Shown piece after piece: positions 14,231 through 58,960 of a DNA stretch of 64,000 nt (position 1 is its first letter; each line of letters opens with the position of its first letter). Origin of the DNA: Archilochus colubris (taxonomy: Eukaryota > Chordata > Aves > Apodiformes > Trochilidae); assembly GCA_023079485.1 (NCBI GenBank), contig CM041104.1, forward strand, positions 5,440,864 to 5,504,863. The letters run 5' to 3'. The translations under genes and the position numbers were made by a program. The notes beneath the pieces are model-generated. The model was not told where the DNA came from. It did not search any database and saw nothing but the letters and a program-made list of their open reading frames with translations.

Positions 14231-16516
14231 GAGGAAGACAGGAGACTCCAGGTGCTAGTCACATAGGAGGGAGAGAAATACAGAGGAGATAAGGTCTATT
14301 TATCTAGTCTGTAGTAGCACAAAGCAATTATATTTCAATCATTTCCTATGGCCTAGCAGGAACTAGTAGTCACCCCACATCCCACTGATCTCATTTTTAC
14401 TTGGAATCCTGCAGGCTTTATAGACAAACTCTGCTCCAACCTGCCAACTTTGACCATACAGAAATCAGCTGTTGCTGCAGGCAAGTCTAGGACAGATGTA
14501 CTTGAGACACCAGCTAGTGTATGTTATCTTATTTCACAATACTTACTGCATTGATGCTTTCAATTATTAAAGCATTAGTAGACACAATCTTTACCCAGAA
14601 GCAGCCAAATTGATCTAGTTTTAGCCAAACAGGAAAAATACCCAATTTTAAGTCTCTGAATACATTACACAATCTGAGGTTACTGCTACTAACTCTCAGA
14701 GATAAGCATTATACTAATACCCATATGGATTTACTTAAGTTACTTTCAAGGAGTCTTCTGACCCTACAGAAAAGAAAGTAGCTGTGTAACAAAATCTGCA
14801 TGCAAGACAGGCTGGCACATTCATACACAGCTGAACCAGAGAAACACACACAGCTTGGAAGAAAAAGTACTACATGAAGGTGACCCAAAGCCCAATTTAT
14901 TGTTAGGTTTTATTGCTTGCTTTTATTGCTTCCAGCACACTGGTAATCTATGCACATGGCAATACTTCAGTACTAATGGAAATCAGTAAACAAGGTCACA
15001 CGTGTGTCAAGCAGTTGCTTTGCACATTCTAAAAATACTTGTAGGTCCTGTTTGCTAGAATGACACTGACCTTTCCTTGTGCCATCTGCTCTGCCTGTGC
15101 TGCTTGCTGGGTGCACCCAGGGCTCATGATAGGCAGGGTGGAATACATCCTACTCAGTGGGAATAAGAGTAATTGCCAAACTTGTTATTAACCAAATTAG
15201 AAAGTAAAATAATTGCAGCAAACACCCCCCCTGGGCCATCTTGGGCAGACTACAAAAAGACTTCCAAGAGGGTCCAAACCAGCCCATCTTTCCTGAAAAA
15301 TGCCACACATTGAAAAATAATTGTTTATCATTAAATCAAGTTACAGCACACAAAATGAATGAGATAAATGGAATCTGACTCAGATGGAATTGTGTGTTTG
15401 GGCCAGACTCTGTGGACACAGAGTGACAAGGAAGTTTGCAGATTACTTTTGCAAAACATGTTTATACAATGACTTTAAGCCCTCATGCTAACCACAACAT
15501 AGTAAAAAGGATTATGAGAAAGACTGGAGCTGGTCCCTCAGCTGGCCAACCTTTTCATGTCTAAATAGGGAAATTTGAGATGAGGCAGCAAAGACAACAA
15601 AATATAGGAAACAGCAGTAGTCTGTACAATCTATACAAACAGAACAATAGGCTCCAGCTATTGTTCCAGGCTTAAAAGTAAAGCATCTTTTTGAGTTGTG
15701 ACTATGAGAGGGATTTCACCTTCCATACTGCTCTGTGAAGATGGAGTGGATCTCATCAGACACTGAACACAGCACGAAAACACAGACCATGGGCAACACA
15801 GACACACAGGGTTAAGGGCACACAATGCACTTAAAGGAAAAAATGCTTGCACAGGAGTACAATGGAAAGAAAAAGCAGTGGAGGGAAGTATTCAGCACAG
15901 CATGCATCTTCTGGCATTCTGAACTCAAATCAGAAATCTTCAATACTCACAAAAAGAATTATATAAAAAAATTATGAATAATAGAACATCATTTGGACTT
16001 CTGAAAAGTTCCTCAAAATTCCAACCATATGGATCTTAGGAGGACTGAAACTGAGGACTCCAAAGAGAGATAAAAACAAGCTGAATGCTTATACAATAAA
16101 CCAAAACTCATTGCCAAAGCTTGAGAAAAACAAGGAATTCAAAGATTTTAACACCATTTTTTCCCCAAACACTGTACATTCAGGATTTGCATTTTCCAAC
16201 CACTATCTGGAATTCTTTTGTATTATTTTAAATCCAAAATGGGGAAGTAGAGCACCATAGCTTGTACCTTCATGTCCTCAGGTTTTTTTGTTCACTTGTG
16301 CTTAAACAAGGGAAGTATACAAAGAATGACTGGCTATGATTATCCAGAAATACCTAAGGAAAATGAGTTTTTCAAAATGGCCCATCCAAATGCATTAGCA
16401 ATTAGAATCTCCTCAAGTTTCCATTAGTCTGTCAAAAAAAGAAATAATCTTACAGCAGCTCTGACTAAAACACTTAAAGATTTTCACGTTGATTGAATTT
16501 TAAAGTATAGACTTAC

Positions 16517-40708
<24,192 letters not shown>

Positions 40709-40974
40709 GGCGCGGGGAGCAGCCGTGCCTCAGGCGGGGGTGCGGGCGGCTCCGCTGCCCCTCACTGCTCCATGACAGCGGCCGCTTCCGCCCGCCGCCG
40801 GAAGTCAGCGGGAGAGCCCGCCCGGCGAGCGAGGGGGCGTGGTCTCATTTGACACGCCTATTGGGGCGTGGCCTATTGCAGACGCGCCATCGAGAAGGGC
40901 GTGGTCTGCTCTAAGCCCCGCCCACCCCTCTCCGGGGGGCGTGGTCTGACCGGCCCGGCCCGCAGGCTGCGGCG
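40709..40974. promoter_or_regulatory. Bidirectional promoter with four GGGCGTGG boxes
   Basis: Only 266 bp separate the STK4 and TOMM34 start codons, which point away from each other. Four copies of GGGCGTGG followed by TCT or CCT start at 40835, 40864, 40897 and 40937, all in the same orientation. A CCCCGCCCAC box (GC box in reverse) lies near 40916. GGGCGTGG is the kind of GT/CACCC box bound by Sp/KLF factors. No TATA box is evident. Transcription start sites cannot be fixed from sequence. Confidence 0.75.
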
Positions 40975-41089
40975 ATGGCGGCTTCGCCCGGTTCCCTGCG
41001 CCGGGCGGGCAATGAGGAGTTCCGGCGCGGGCAGTACGGACCGGCAGCCGCGCTCTACACCCGCGCCTTGGAGCTGCTGGAGGCCGCAG
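40975..41089 (+). CDS. TOMM34: TOMM34 coding exon 1
   Basis: Residues 1-38; starts the first TPR (RRAGNEEFRRGQYGPAAALY). Donor GCAG|GTACGG. The intron that follows is only 88 bp (41090-41177). Confidence 0.93.
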
Positions 41090-43990
41090 GTACGGCGCGT
41101 CCCGGGCGGGAGCGGGGATCGGGGATCTGGGGGATGGAGCCCGGCTGATGGTCTGTCCCGCGTGTGTCCCGGCGCAGGGGACGCCTCCGCCCCGGAGCGC
41201 AGCGCGCTGCTCGCCAACCGCGCCGCCTGCCACCTCAAGGATGGAGCCTGCAGCCTCTGCGTCGCCGACTGCACCGGGTGAGCGGGGTGGCGGGGTCCGA
41301 GGGCTCGCCTGGTCCCTCACCCTTGGGTCCGGGCGGGAGGTGAGCCCCGGGCCGTGGCGGGGCTCCGCGGCCCTTCCCGAGGCCGGTCCGGGCTCACGGC
41401 CTCCCGGGGCGGTTCTGTTTCTCTCCCCTTTCTGCCGCAGCGCACTCAACCTGGTCCCTTTTGGGATCAAGCCCCTGCTGAGGCGGGCCGCGGCCTACGA
41501 GGCCCTGGAGCGGTACCAGCTGGCGTATGTGGACTACAAGACGGCGCTGCAGGTGGACTGCTCCATCCAGGCGGCACACGACGGCGTCAACAGGTTCGGA
41601 GCGGTACCGGGAGGGCTGAGGGCCGGGCCGAAGGGCTGGGACCTGCAGCAGCTCGGTGTGCTGCCTCCAAGAGCCTTGCCTGCTCTCTGCACCCATTAAG
41701 TTGGGTCCCAAGAACACAGATGAACCAGCGTGGCCTCTGATGGTTTGTACAAGGGCTGGCCATGAGCCCTGTGCCTTCTGCTGCCCTCAGGTCCTTTCAG
41801 GATGAATTTCCTGAGACTTTCTGCTTTGCTCAGTGCCTGGCTTCAAGGAAATAATAAACTGCAAGTTCCAGTGCCCTATCATTTAAGGCTCCCCATACTG
41901 CCTGGTTTTACAGGCTGCTGTAGAGTTTTTCTCTTGCTGGAGCTGGCAGACTGGGGAGTGACATGCACATCTCTTGCCTGCCTGAGCAGTGACAGTCCCA
42001 TCCTTTATCCTATGATATTTTTAGCCTTTCTGACATGAAGAATGTCCTGTCAGTAGAGGGAACTTAATTTAGATGCATGTAAAATTGTTAGTGGAGAGAT
42101 GCTGTCCTTGACACAGCCCTCTTTTCCAGGATGACTAAAGCTCTGCTGGAAAAAGATGGTGTCAACTGGCGCCAGAAGCTTCCACCAATCCCCACAGTCC
42201 CTGTTTCTGCCCAGACAAGGTGGAGTGTTCCTTCTGCAGGAACCCCTGGGGCTGACACTCCTCCTGCAGCTGCACCAGGGGGAAAACCAGGTGAGACCAT
42301 GTCCTCGGGCAGGGCACAGAGCCCTGGGGCTCAGAAGGGTGGTGAACAAGGCAGCTGCCACACCTGCTTGGCACGTCTGCAGTTGGGGCTGAGGCTGGAG
42401 AAACCCAGACCTGGTTCTGCCACAGCCTCTTTGGTTGATTCTGGGTTATGTCTGTGTGTCTCACTTCTGGTGTGGGGATATTTGCTTTCTGTTCTTGTCA
42501 GTTTTATAGCATTCTGTATTCTTTCATGCTGTTTCCAGACCAGACTGCTGCTGGAACTGAGAGAGCTCGAACTCTGAAAGAAGAAGGAAATGAACTTGTA
42601 AAGAAGGGAAACCATAAAAAAGCAGCTGAGAAGTACAGTGAGAGTTTAAAGCTCTACCAGGAATGTGCAACGTACACCAATAGGTACTACTCAGCTCTTT
42701 ACCCAAGTACTTCTCATTCCTTTATAAAAACCACCATGGTACTTCTGACAGACCAGTCTGGTGTTTGCTCCCAAACAAATGAATCAAAAAAAACACCCAC
42801 ACATGTTCACCCCAAGTGTAAACTTCCTTGTAGCTTGTGTAACATTATTTAATCAGGCACTGCAGAAACCCCTGGAGACACTCAGCAAAGGGGTTTCTCC
42901 CTTTTAATGCTGCCAGGACAGTGGTATTTTGAGTAGTGTCTGTTGGTGCTTGAGCAACAAATTGCAGACTGCTATACTTAAATATTCAAAGTACCTTTAA
43001 GGCAATTGCAGCAAGCAGAGCATATTCTGGACTGGTATAGGCAGGAACCTGGATCCTTGAAGTGCAGGTTCTTAGCTTTAGAGGTGGTGGGGTTTTTCAA
43101 GACTGAAAAAATTTCTGTTTTTCTCCTCCTTTTAACTGAAGCAAACTTGAGCTCAAGAAGTCAGGTGACAATGTACAAGGATACAGCCTGGTTTCTGAGT
43201 CCAGTTTTGTGCTGCACTGGGGTTGGCTGAGATCTGCTGTGTATATTGCAGCAGAAGATTCTGCTTTTAGCTGAACGTCTCTAACCAGGGGACTGTATTG
43301 CAGAGCACTCTGTTACCTGGCTCTGAAGCAGTACAAGGAAGCAGTACAGGACTGCACAGAAGCTCTGAGGTTGGATCCCAAAAATATTAAGGCACTCTAC
43401 AGACGTGCTCAAGCACTTAAAGAACTGAAGGTAAGTCAGGAGGTTTCAGACTGTTTTAGGCTAGGACCAGAAGCCTGTTCATGCATGATCAGGGCCAGAG
43501 ATGGCTTTTTGAACTTGTGCTTGACAGCACTGCCACCTGAGAGCTGGGACCTGTGTGGAGAAAGGGGAGATTTTCCTTCACATCACTGTTTGCATCTCAC
43601 AAGTTTCTCAGCATCAGGTCTTGTTTCTAGGGCTGCATGTTAAGCCTTTCTGTAGCTAGTGAGAGAAATCTGTAGGCAATAGTGAATGACACATTGCATT
43701 AGTGTTGGACTCAGAACCCACTTAAGTGATGAAATTATCCTCTCAGCTATATCAATGCTAATCCCTAAGCAATTTTAGAGAGGGAATCACAGGTTAGTTG
43801 TGCTGCCTGTGGCTTTGTTGATGGGTAGTAGTTCTGCAGCCTTAGACTGCATTTATATTGCACTAATGCTTAAAAAATATTCTCCTTCTAGGATTACAAA
43901 TCAAGCATTGCCGATATCAAGAGCTTGTTAAAAACTGAACCAAAGAACACAGCTGCACTGAGATTACTGCAAGAACTGAACAGAGCCTAG
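40975..43990 (+). CDS. TOMM34: TOMM34, TPR co-chaperone of mitochondrial import
   Basis: Cytosolic tetratricopeptide protein that links Hsp70 and Hsp90 and helps deliver precursors to mitochondria. Seven exons join in frame into 299 residues (human 309): 40975-41089, 41178-41277, 41441-41593, 42130-42290, 42539-42683, 43304-43430, 43892-43990. There are two TPR clusters, about residues 9-122 and 186-287, separated by a Pro/Ala-rich linker (about 123-180). Family landmarks are NRAACHLKDG, KPLLRRAAAYEALE, AYVDYKTALQ, LKEEGNELVKKGNHKKA and KALYRRAQALKELK. The start ATG (GCGATGG) has G at -3 and +4. The N terminus (MAASPGSLRRAGNEEF) is shorter than the human one. The gene is divergent from STK4 across a shared promoter. 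Confidence 0.96.
41178..41277 (+). CDS. TOMM34: TOMM34 coding exon 2
   Basis: Residues 39-71, with LLANRAACHLKDG, the TPR helix pair conserved with mammals. Acceptor GGCGCAG, donor CCGG|GTGAGC. Very GC-rich. Confidence 0.93.
41441..41593 (+). CDS. TOMM34: TOMM34 coding exon 3
   Basis: Residues 72-122, completing the first TPR cluster (KPLLRRAAAYEALERYQLAY). The donor AACAG|GTTCGG is weak at +3 and +4, but the frame continues properly into exon 4. Confidence 0.93.
42130..42290 (+). CDS. TOMM34: TOMM34 coding exon 4 (linker)
   Basis: Residues 123-176. Begins MTKALLEKDGVNWRQKLPPI, as in the family, then becomes a Pro/Ala/Gly-rich linker (GADTPPAAAPGGKP). Acceptor TTTTCCAG, donor CCAG|GTGAGA. 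Confidence 0.93.
42539..42683 (+). CDS. TOMM34: TOMM34 coding exon 5
   Basis: Residues 177-224. Starts the second TPR cluster (TLKEEGNELVKKGNHKKAAE), which is nearly identical to human. Acceptor TTTCCAG, donor AATAG|GTACTA. Confidence 0.95.
43304..43430 (+). CDS. TOMM34: TOMM34 coding exon 6
   Basis: Residues 225-267 (ALCYLALKQYKEAVQDCTEA to RAQALKELK), in the second TPR cluster. Acceptor TTGCAG, donor AAG|GTAAGT. Confidence 0.95.
43892..43990 (+). CDS. TOMM34: TOMM34 coding exon 7 and stop
   Basis: Residues 268-299 (DYKSSIADIKSLLKTEPKN to LQELNRA), then TAG at 43988-43990. Acceptor CTTCTAG. Confidence 0.95.
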   Translation, partial: DYKSSIADIKSLLKTEPKNTAALRLLQELNRA

Positions 43991-44945
43991 GGTAACTAAG
44001 CAACAAGGAAAGCTTTGGTTTCCACTGCAGAAAAAAGCTTTTTCCCTTCTGATGTTACAGGGACCAATCTTAATACAGGATCAGCATTGAAATCTATCTT
44101 CCACTGCTACTGAGATGTAACAGGTTCTGTGCCAGCATAGTGAATGTTAAGACACACAATCTGTATCAAACTTTGAATGATCTTAGAGCCAGATAATAAG
44201 GTTTTTGTACCCCTCCTTGAGGGGCTGACTTCCCTGGTTGAAGCCAACTTGCCTGTAACTGTTGGCCTCAGGGATTCTTACCGAGTTGGCTAAGATGCAT
44301 GTAAAGTGGCTATTCTTCTTTCTGAAGAGCTGCAGGGTTTGGGGTTTTTTGGGTCATTATTCAGGTGACAGTTTTGCTGCATTTGTGCTGCTATTACTTA
44401 AATAAGGTTGCTACAGGACCTGCTGCAGTTGCCCTGGCACCACATACCATTCTTGTAACAAGGCACAGTTACTTGCACAGGGCCAAGCTTGTTACCTCTC
44501 CCACTTGATGCATGCTGGCCCTCAGCTGAGTTTCTGCTGCTTAGTGTAGCTGGGCAGATGTTTGCAGTAGCAGCTTTCTTTTGTTTTGAATTATTCTGCA
44601 CTTTTAAGAAAACAGCAGCAAGTTAAGCCTGCCTTGTCACACTGTGCACTTCTTTGAGATTCTGGGTGCTTGGGAATTTTACAGTTGTTTTTTGTGTTGT
44701 TTTTTAAAAACCACTTTAGCTCCTCTGTGCCTTTTGGAGCAGTTGCTACAGGGTGTTACAGGGAGGAAGATATGCAGTAATATCCCAGCTGAAGTTTGGC
44801 TTACTATTTTGATGCATGTTTATACTTTTTGATGTCTTTATCTGGTATTGATGGCACTGATTTGTAATGGTAGGTAAAAAGACAGGTGGAGTTACTCTGT
44901 GAACCATCAAAACCAGTTCTCATTAAAGCCATGTTTATTTTCATT
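43991..44945 (+). other. TOMM34: TOMM34 3' UTR
   Basis: About 950 bp between the stop codon and the ATTAAA signal at 44922-44927. The cleavage point near 44945 is estimated. Confidence 0.75.
44922..44927 (+). terminator. TOMM34: TOMM34 poly(A) signal ATTAAA
   Basis: ATTAAA in CTCATTAAAGCC, followed after 20-30 bp by T- and GT-rich sequence (GTTGTGTT). Confidence 0.7.
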
Positions 44946-44949
44946 TAAG

Positions 44950-46480
44950 AGTTGTGTTATTCCTGTGATAGATGGTATAGGGGAACTGGGAACACTTTAA
45001 CCTCTTCTCTTCATACTATCCCCCTTTTTTGTCAGAGGACATGAAGTGCTGCCTCACTTTGGAAGCCAGGGGTAAGATAATGACAACAGATGAGGGTCTG
45101 TAACTATTGCTCAGCTTTGCACACTGCATGGGCAGAGTGCTCTAACCAGGGAGTCAGGATGCTGGAGACAACATTAGACCTGAGCCAACTTACAGTACAG
45201 ACCAGGAGAGAGAAGCTAGCCCAGTTATAGTCAGGGTTCATATAGCCTTGTTTCCCACCCTGCTCCTGCCAGCAGTCAGTGTTACATCAGGTACCCCACT
45301 GAACTGCATTCAGAAGGCAGACAGTTCCTCTAATGCCATTTAAAGACAAAGATTTGTTATCATAGCCTGACACTAAGTACATTTCTGTAGGTCCCAGGGC
45401 TGTACTCCATCAGCTGAAATGTGTCAAGGCTTGAAAGAACTCCTCCCTGAGGGGCACAAATTGCTCTATTCACTCCCCCTTCTACAAACCACAGCTCCAT
45501 TGATCCTGCAACAAGCACTTGCCCAAGCTCTTGACAAGTATGATGGATTTCAGGGTGGGGAAGCAGTACAGATAAGCAGAGGAATGTCACCAAATACAGG
45601 AGGAAGAGTGGCTTGACTTAGTTAAGAGCTGCCCTCTAGAGAGCCCTGCTGTTACCTGAAGTGGCAGATACCTACAGAAAATAATACAGAGAATAATATG
45701 CGGAATCTTCATTAAGTTGTTAGGTGGATTCAGGTCCTTTAAATTCTCCTTCTGACTGAGGAGATACCTAAATGGTGCAGAGTTCAAGTTGAAGCTTGAA
45801 GCATCACTACAAAGATGTTCAAGGAAGCAAGAAGAAAAATTAAAGAATAAAAAACAAAGAAACAGAAAGAGAAAAGAATGATGCAAAGCCCCAGGGAAGA
45901 GTCCCAGCTGAGCAGAACAGACACCATGCAGGAACAAGTGTGTGAGTCTATTAAAATGCTGGAAAGGAAACAAGAAGTAGGAGGAGTGACTCAGCAGCAA
46001 TCTGAAGTGAGAGTATGATACAGCACAGAAGGAAAATTGAGATAGCAACAGCAGCACAAGTTGGACAGAAGGAAGGTGGTGCTGATGGAGGGGTGAGCTC
46101 CTGTCAGCTCAAAGAAGCAGTCAAATAAGGTCAATCCATCATCAGTCTAAAGTACCAAGAAGCCTCTAGGAACTGAAACTCCTTTCCTAAATAGGAATAG
46201 CAGAGCATTAAGGCCAGGATGGTGACAGTGACATACTCTGCAAGAGGCCAGAGAGCAGAATACAGTAAGAGTGGGTCTCCCAGTTACTCCTGCAAGCAGG
46301 AAGCATCTCAGTGGGATGTGATGGGTTGTGAATGTATTTTGTCCATTTAGTCCTACATGTCCCTTCGTGTCCGCTGCCCCACCACCAAATACCAACTCGA
46401 GCAGCCTGACCTAAGTTCATCCCTGCATGAAACAAAGAGAAAGTATTTGCTGTCTTTCTGCCAAGGGAACTAACCCACGC
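44950..46480. other. Convergent intergenic gap TOMM34 / PABPC1L
   Basis: About 1.5 kb between the two 3' ends. It contains a purine-rich plus strand (about 45,780-46,020) that opens a 156-residue frame on the minus strand. That frame is hydrophobic low complexity and I do not consider it a gene. No RNA gene or transposon was recognised. Confidence 0.7.
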
Positions 46481-46503
46481 TTTGAGGGTGGAAGCATCAG
46501 TTC

Positions 46504-46509
46504 TTTATT
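46504..46509 (-). terminator. PABPC1L: Candidate PABPC1L poly(A) signal AATAAA
   Basis: First AATAAA I find on the minus strand downstream of the PABPC1L stop (47627). If it is used, the 3' UTR is about 1.1 kb and includes the CR1 copy at 46885-47107. Confidence 0.45.
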
Positions 46510-46884
46510 AGTGTCATCTACAGGAACAAATAAAACTACAGAGCCCAATAAATTCACTAAAACTGGTGATTCATCAGCAGTTGTCATTTCCTGAGCACCT
46601 GGACCAGGCTGGGTTCCACACTACATTTTAACAAGATGCTTTCAGTGGAAAAAACAGAATTAATATGGGAATTTTTTCAAGTGCAGGAGAAAGCAATTCT
46701 GTGAGGTTTACAATACACACAAAACTTAGGATGGGGCATTGAAAGCAAGCCAGGATCCCTGTGTAAATCACGATTCCAAAAGCATGGTGGGGTTGCTGCT
46801 TTTGTTCTTCAAACAAAATGTTCCCAGGGCTCACTCTCAGGACTGAAGTCTACAAGAAACAAAGAACCCACATGCAATTTTTTG

Positions 46885-47107
46885 ACTGCTAGAGGAAGAA
46901 TTTTTTTACTGTAAGAGTGACAGAGCCCTGGAACAGGCTGCCCAGGGAGGTTGTGGAGTCTCCTTCACTGGAGACATTCAAAACCCGCTTGGACACGTTC
47001 CTGCGCGATGTACTCTAGGTGGCCCTGCTCTGGCAGGGGGGGTTGGACTAGATGATCTTTCGAGGTCCCTTCCAACCCCAAGGATTCTATGATTCTATGA
47101 TTCTATG
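46885..47107 (+). mobile_element. CR1 LINE 3' end with three intact ATTCTATG units
   Basis: Short 5'-truncated CR1 tail on the plus strand. It has the typical stretch GAACAGGCTGCCCAGGGAGG, then GGTTGGACTAGATGATCTTT and GGTCCCTTCCAACCCC, and ends in three perfect ATTCTATG octamers (47084-47107). The intact end and low decay suggest a younger insertion than the one at 26 kb. It lies antisense to PABPC1L, inside the presumed 3' UTR. The left edge is approximate. Confidence 0.93.
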
Positions 47108-47133
47108 AATTTCATCCAGACAAGATGAAATTC
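47107..47133. repeat. Perfect 10-bp inverted repeat at the CR1 3' junction
   Basis: GAATTTCATC (47107-47116) and GATGAAATTC (47124-47133) are exact reverse complements around a 7-base loop. The left arm starts at the last base of the CR1 terminal repeat. Confidence 0.85.
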
Positions 47134-47626
47134 ATCTGAACTTGGATTAACACACACTTTGAGACCACAAGCCAAGAAAATACTATCTTCAAGGGGGTAT
47201 ATGAGAGTCTGAACTTTTTGTTAATGGATCTGTCTCAGCCTCAGCAGCAGGACCACCTCTCCTGCTCTACCACCCACAATTTATAGGTATCTACTGACAA
47301 GGTTCAAAAACCCCTGAGAAATCCCAGGAAAGATTGTGCTAGTCCCCACTAGACCTACAGAAAAGCAAGGTCTATATCTTCCTTTCTGGTTGCACAGCTG
47401 TTGCCCTCATCAACATAAAACCCACACAGAACCATGTCCTGCAGTACAGTTACATCAGGGAAACAGAGGATGCCTTTTAAGAAGTAGAATATTACAGTCA
47501 AAGAGTCTTACGTGGCTCATCAAGCCTTACTTGATCTGGACAAGATACCCAATCCTCAGTTTCAGAGTTGCAAACACTGAACACACCACACATATTCCAA
47601 CAGGTCCCAGCACCTACCCCGAGTCA

Positions 47627-57405
<9,779 letters not shown>

Positions 57406-58159
57406 CTGTGGAGGAACACAGGCCCAAGGCTGCAAAGTGAAGATTTCAGATCACATGCAGCAGTCATGGGCCCACACTAAGGCTGGCCCCAATAGAGCAG
57501 TGCAATCTGTGCCCTTCCCCCAGAAATGATAGAGCTGGAAATCCCCTAAGGATGCTGCAGTTCCCAGATTTTTCATGGACATTTCAATACTGATGCAAAA
57601 GCTGAACTGGGTCACCCTGCAAATCACAGCCCTGGCACCCCCAGGGATCAGCCAGAGGGACACAACACATGCACACAGCCATTTGTTCCCTTCAGTGCTC
57701 AGGCCTCAGAATTCCAGAAACAGAATTCTACTCCTCAGAAGCTAAACAGCCCTTCCCCATCAGAGACTTCCATTTGAATTCCTCCTCGCCTGCTCCCTCA
57801 GCCAGAGCAGACACAAGGAGTTGAGAGCAGCTGCCCATGAGCAGCCCTGCAGCCTGCACTGCTGCAGCCAGTGCTCCCAGCAGGCATCTCCATCCCCCAC
57901 AGGTAAACACAGGATTTTAGCCATCCCTTCCAAAAGAAAAAAGCTGCAGATTGCTGACATGGCCCCCAAAGCTGGAAAAGTAGATGCTCAGCCTCACACT
58001 TCATTCAGTTGGGTGTAAAGTTGTGTGTGAAGATGCCAGTGGCTGCTCCAGCATCCCAGGGTGCTTCCTGGGAAAGCGCAAGTGAAGCTCCTGCCCTGAA
58101 AAGCTAAGACCATTTTTGGAGCTCTTACCTTAAAGCCCAAAAGACCTCAGACACATGTT

Positions 58160-58960
58160 AAGAGACCTTACAGATGGCCAAAAGAAACACACACGCTCAG
58201 AAGAGGGGCAACAAGCCACAGGCAAGGCACTACCCCGGGTGGGACACTGAGAAGCGACCCCGGCTCCACCCGACAGCCCTGCACATGCAGCCGAGAGGTA
58301 CCTTCCAAGGACCTCTCAGCAATGCTGAGAGCAGAACCAACACAGACCGGGAAAACAAACGCGACAGAGAGCGAGAGAAAGGAGTTAAGAGAGGAGAGGA
58401 CCAAGCCAGAGCTGCGAGGACCCAGAAGAAGCAAAGCGGGAAGCCAGCAGAGATGAGATACGGCCCCAGCCCCACCGGCTGCCCAGCCCCACCGGCGGAG
58501 CAAAGGGGCTGAACACACACATCCCCCCCAGAGAGGGTCGGCACACACAGGACCCCCCAGAGCCAGGGCGGAACGGCAGCAGGGAGTGCTGCTCGGCTCG
58601 CCCCGCCCGACCTCACTCCCCCAGCGAGGGCCCCCGCCCCGCACTCACACCCAGGGCTCCGGCAGGCAGCAGGACGCGGCTGCGGCTACCGGCACCGGCT
58701 GCCTCTTGGCCCCGGGGGTGGGACGGGCCCTCCCCGCGACCCCTCCCCGCCCTCCGCCAGCTGAGGCACCGCCCCGAGCAGGGCTGGGCAGCGGGACCCC
58801 CCGCAGCCCCCCGGAGACCCCCGGGAGCCCCAGCCCCGCGGCGATGGGCAGAGGCAGCAGCCACAGCTCCGAATTTTTGCACAGTGTAGAGGGATGGAGT
58901 GTTGGGGGGGTGTCAGCCGCCCTTGCTCCCCGTGTCTTTGCGGATAGCCGGGGGGTGAGG
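58160..58960 (-). promoter_or_regulatory. PABPC1L: CpG island, probable PABPC1L promoter with untranslated first exon
   Basis: GC- and CpG-rich block about 1 kb upstream of the PABPC1L start codon. A donor-like GTGAGT on the minus strand, with the exon ending at 58649, could pair with the acceptor before the start codon (57406-57407), giving a 5' UTR intron of about 1.24 kb. Short imperfect repeats (two CAGCCCCACCGG at 58467-58478 and 58484-58495) lie inside. The transcription start is not defined. Confidence 0.6.

Larger units (their letters stand above)
1..16516 (-). other. STK4: STK4 intron 10 (part); no exon recognised
   Basis: This AT-rich stretch follows the donor of STK4 exon 10. I looked on the minus strand for the SARAH exon (expected to start LKSWTVEDL and end near KKRRQQNF) and saw nothing like it. 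It holds only low-complexity tracts: a GTTT run near 8376-8396 and 25 T at 14206-14230. The open frames here are short and have no recognisable domain. Human STK4 also has a very long intron before its last exon. Confidence 0.8.

Noticed and set aside
40805..41470. 221-residue minus-strand frame across the TOMM34 promoter and exons 1-3
   Set aside because: Arg/Pro/Ala-rich composition, as expected from any GC-rich island read antisense; the plus strand codes TPR sequence with correct splice sites.
45587..46057. 156-residue minus-strand frame
   Set aside because: Phe/Leu/Ser low complexity produced by a purine-rich opposite strand; no domain, no splice or promoter support.
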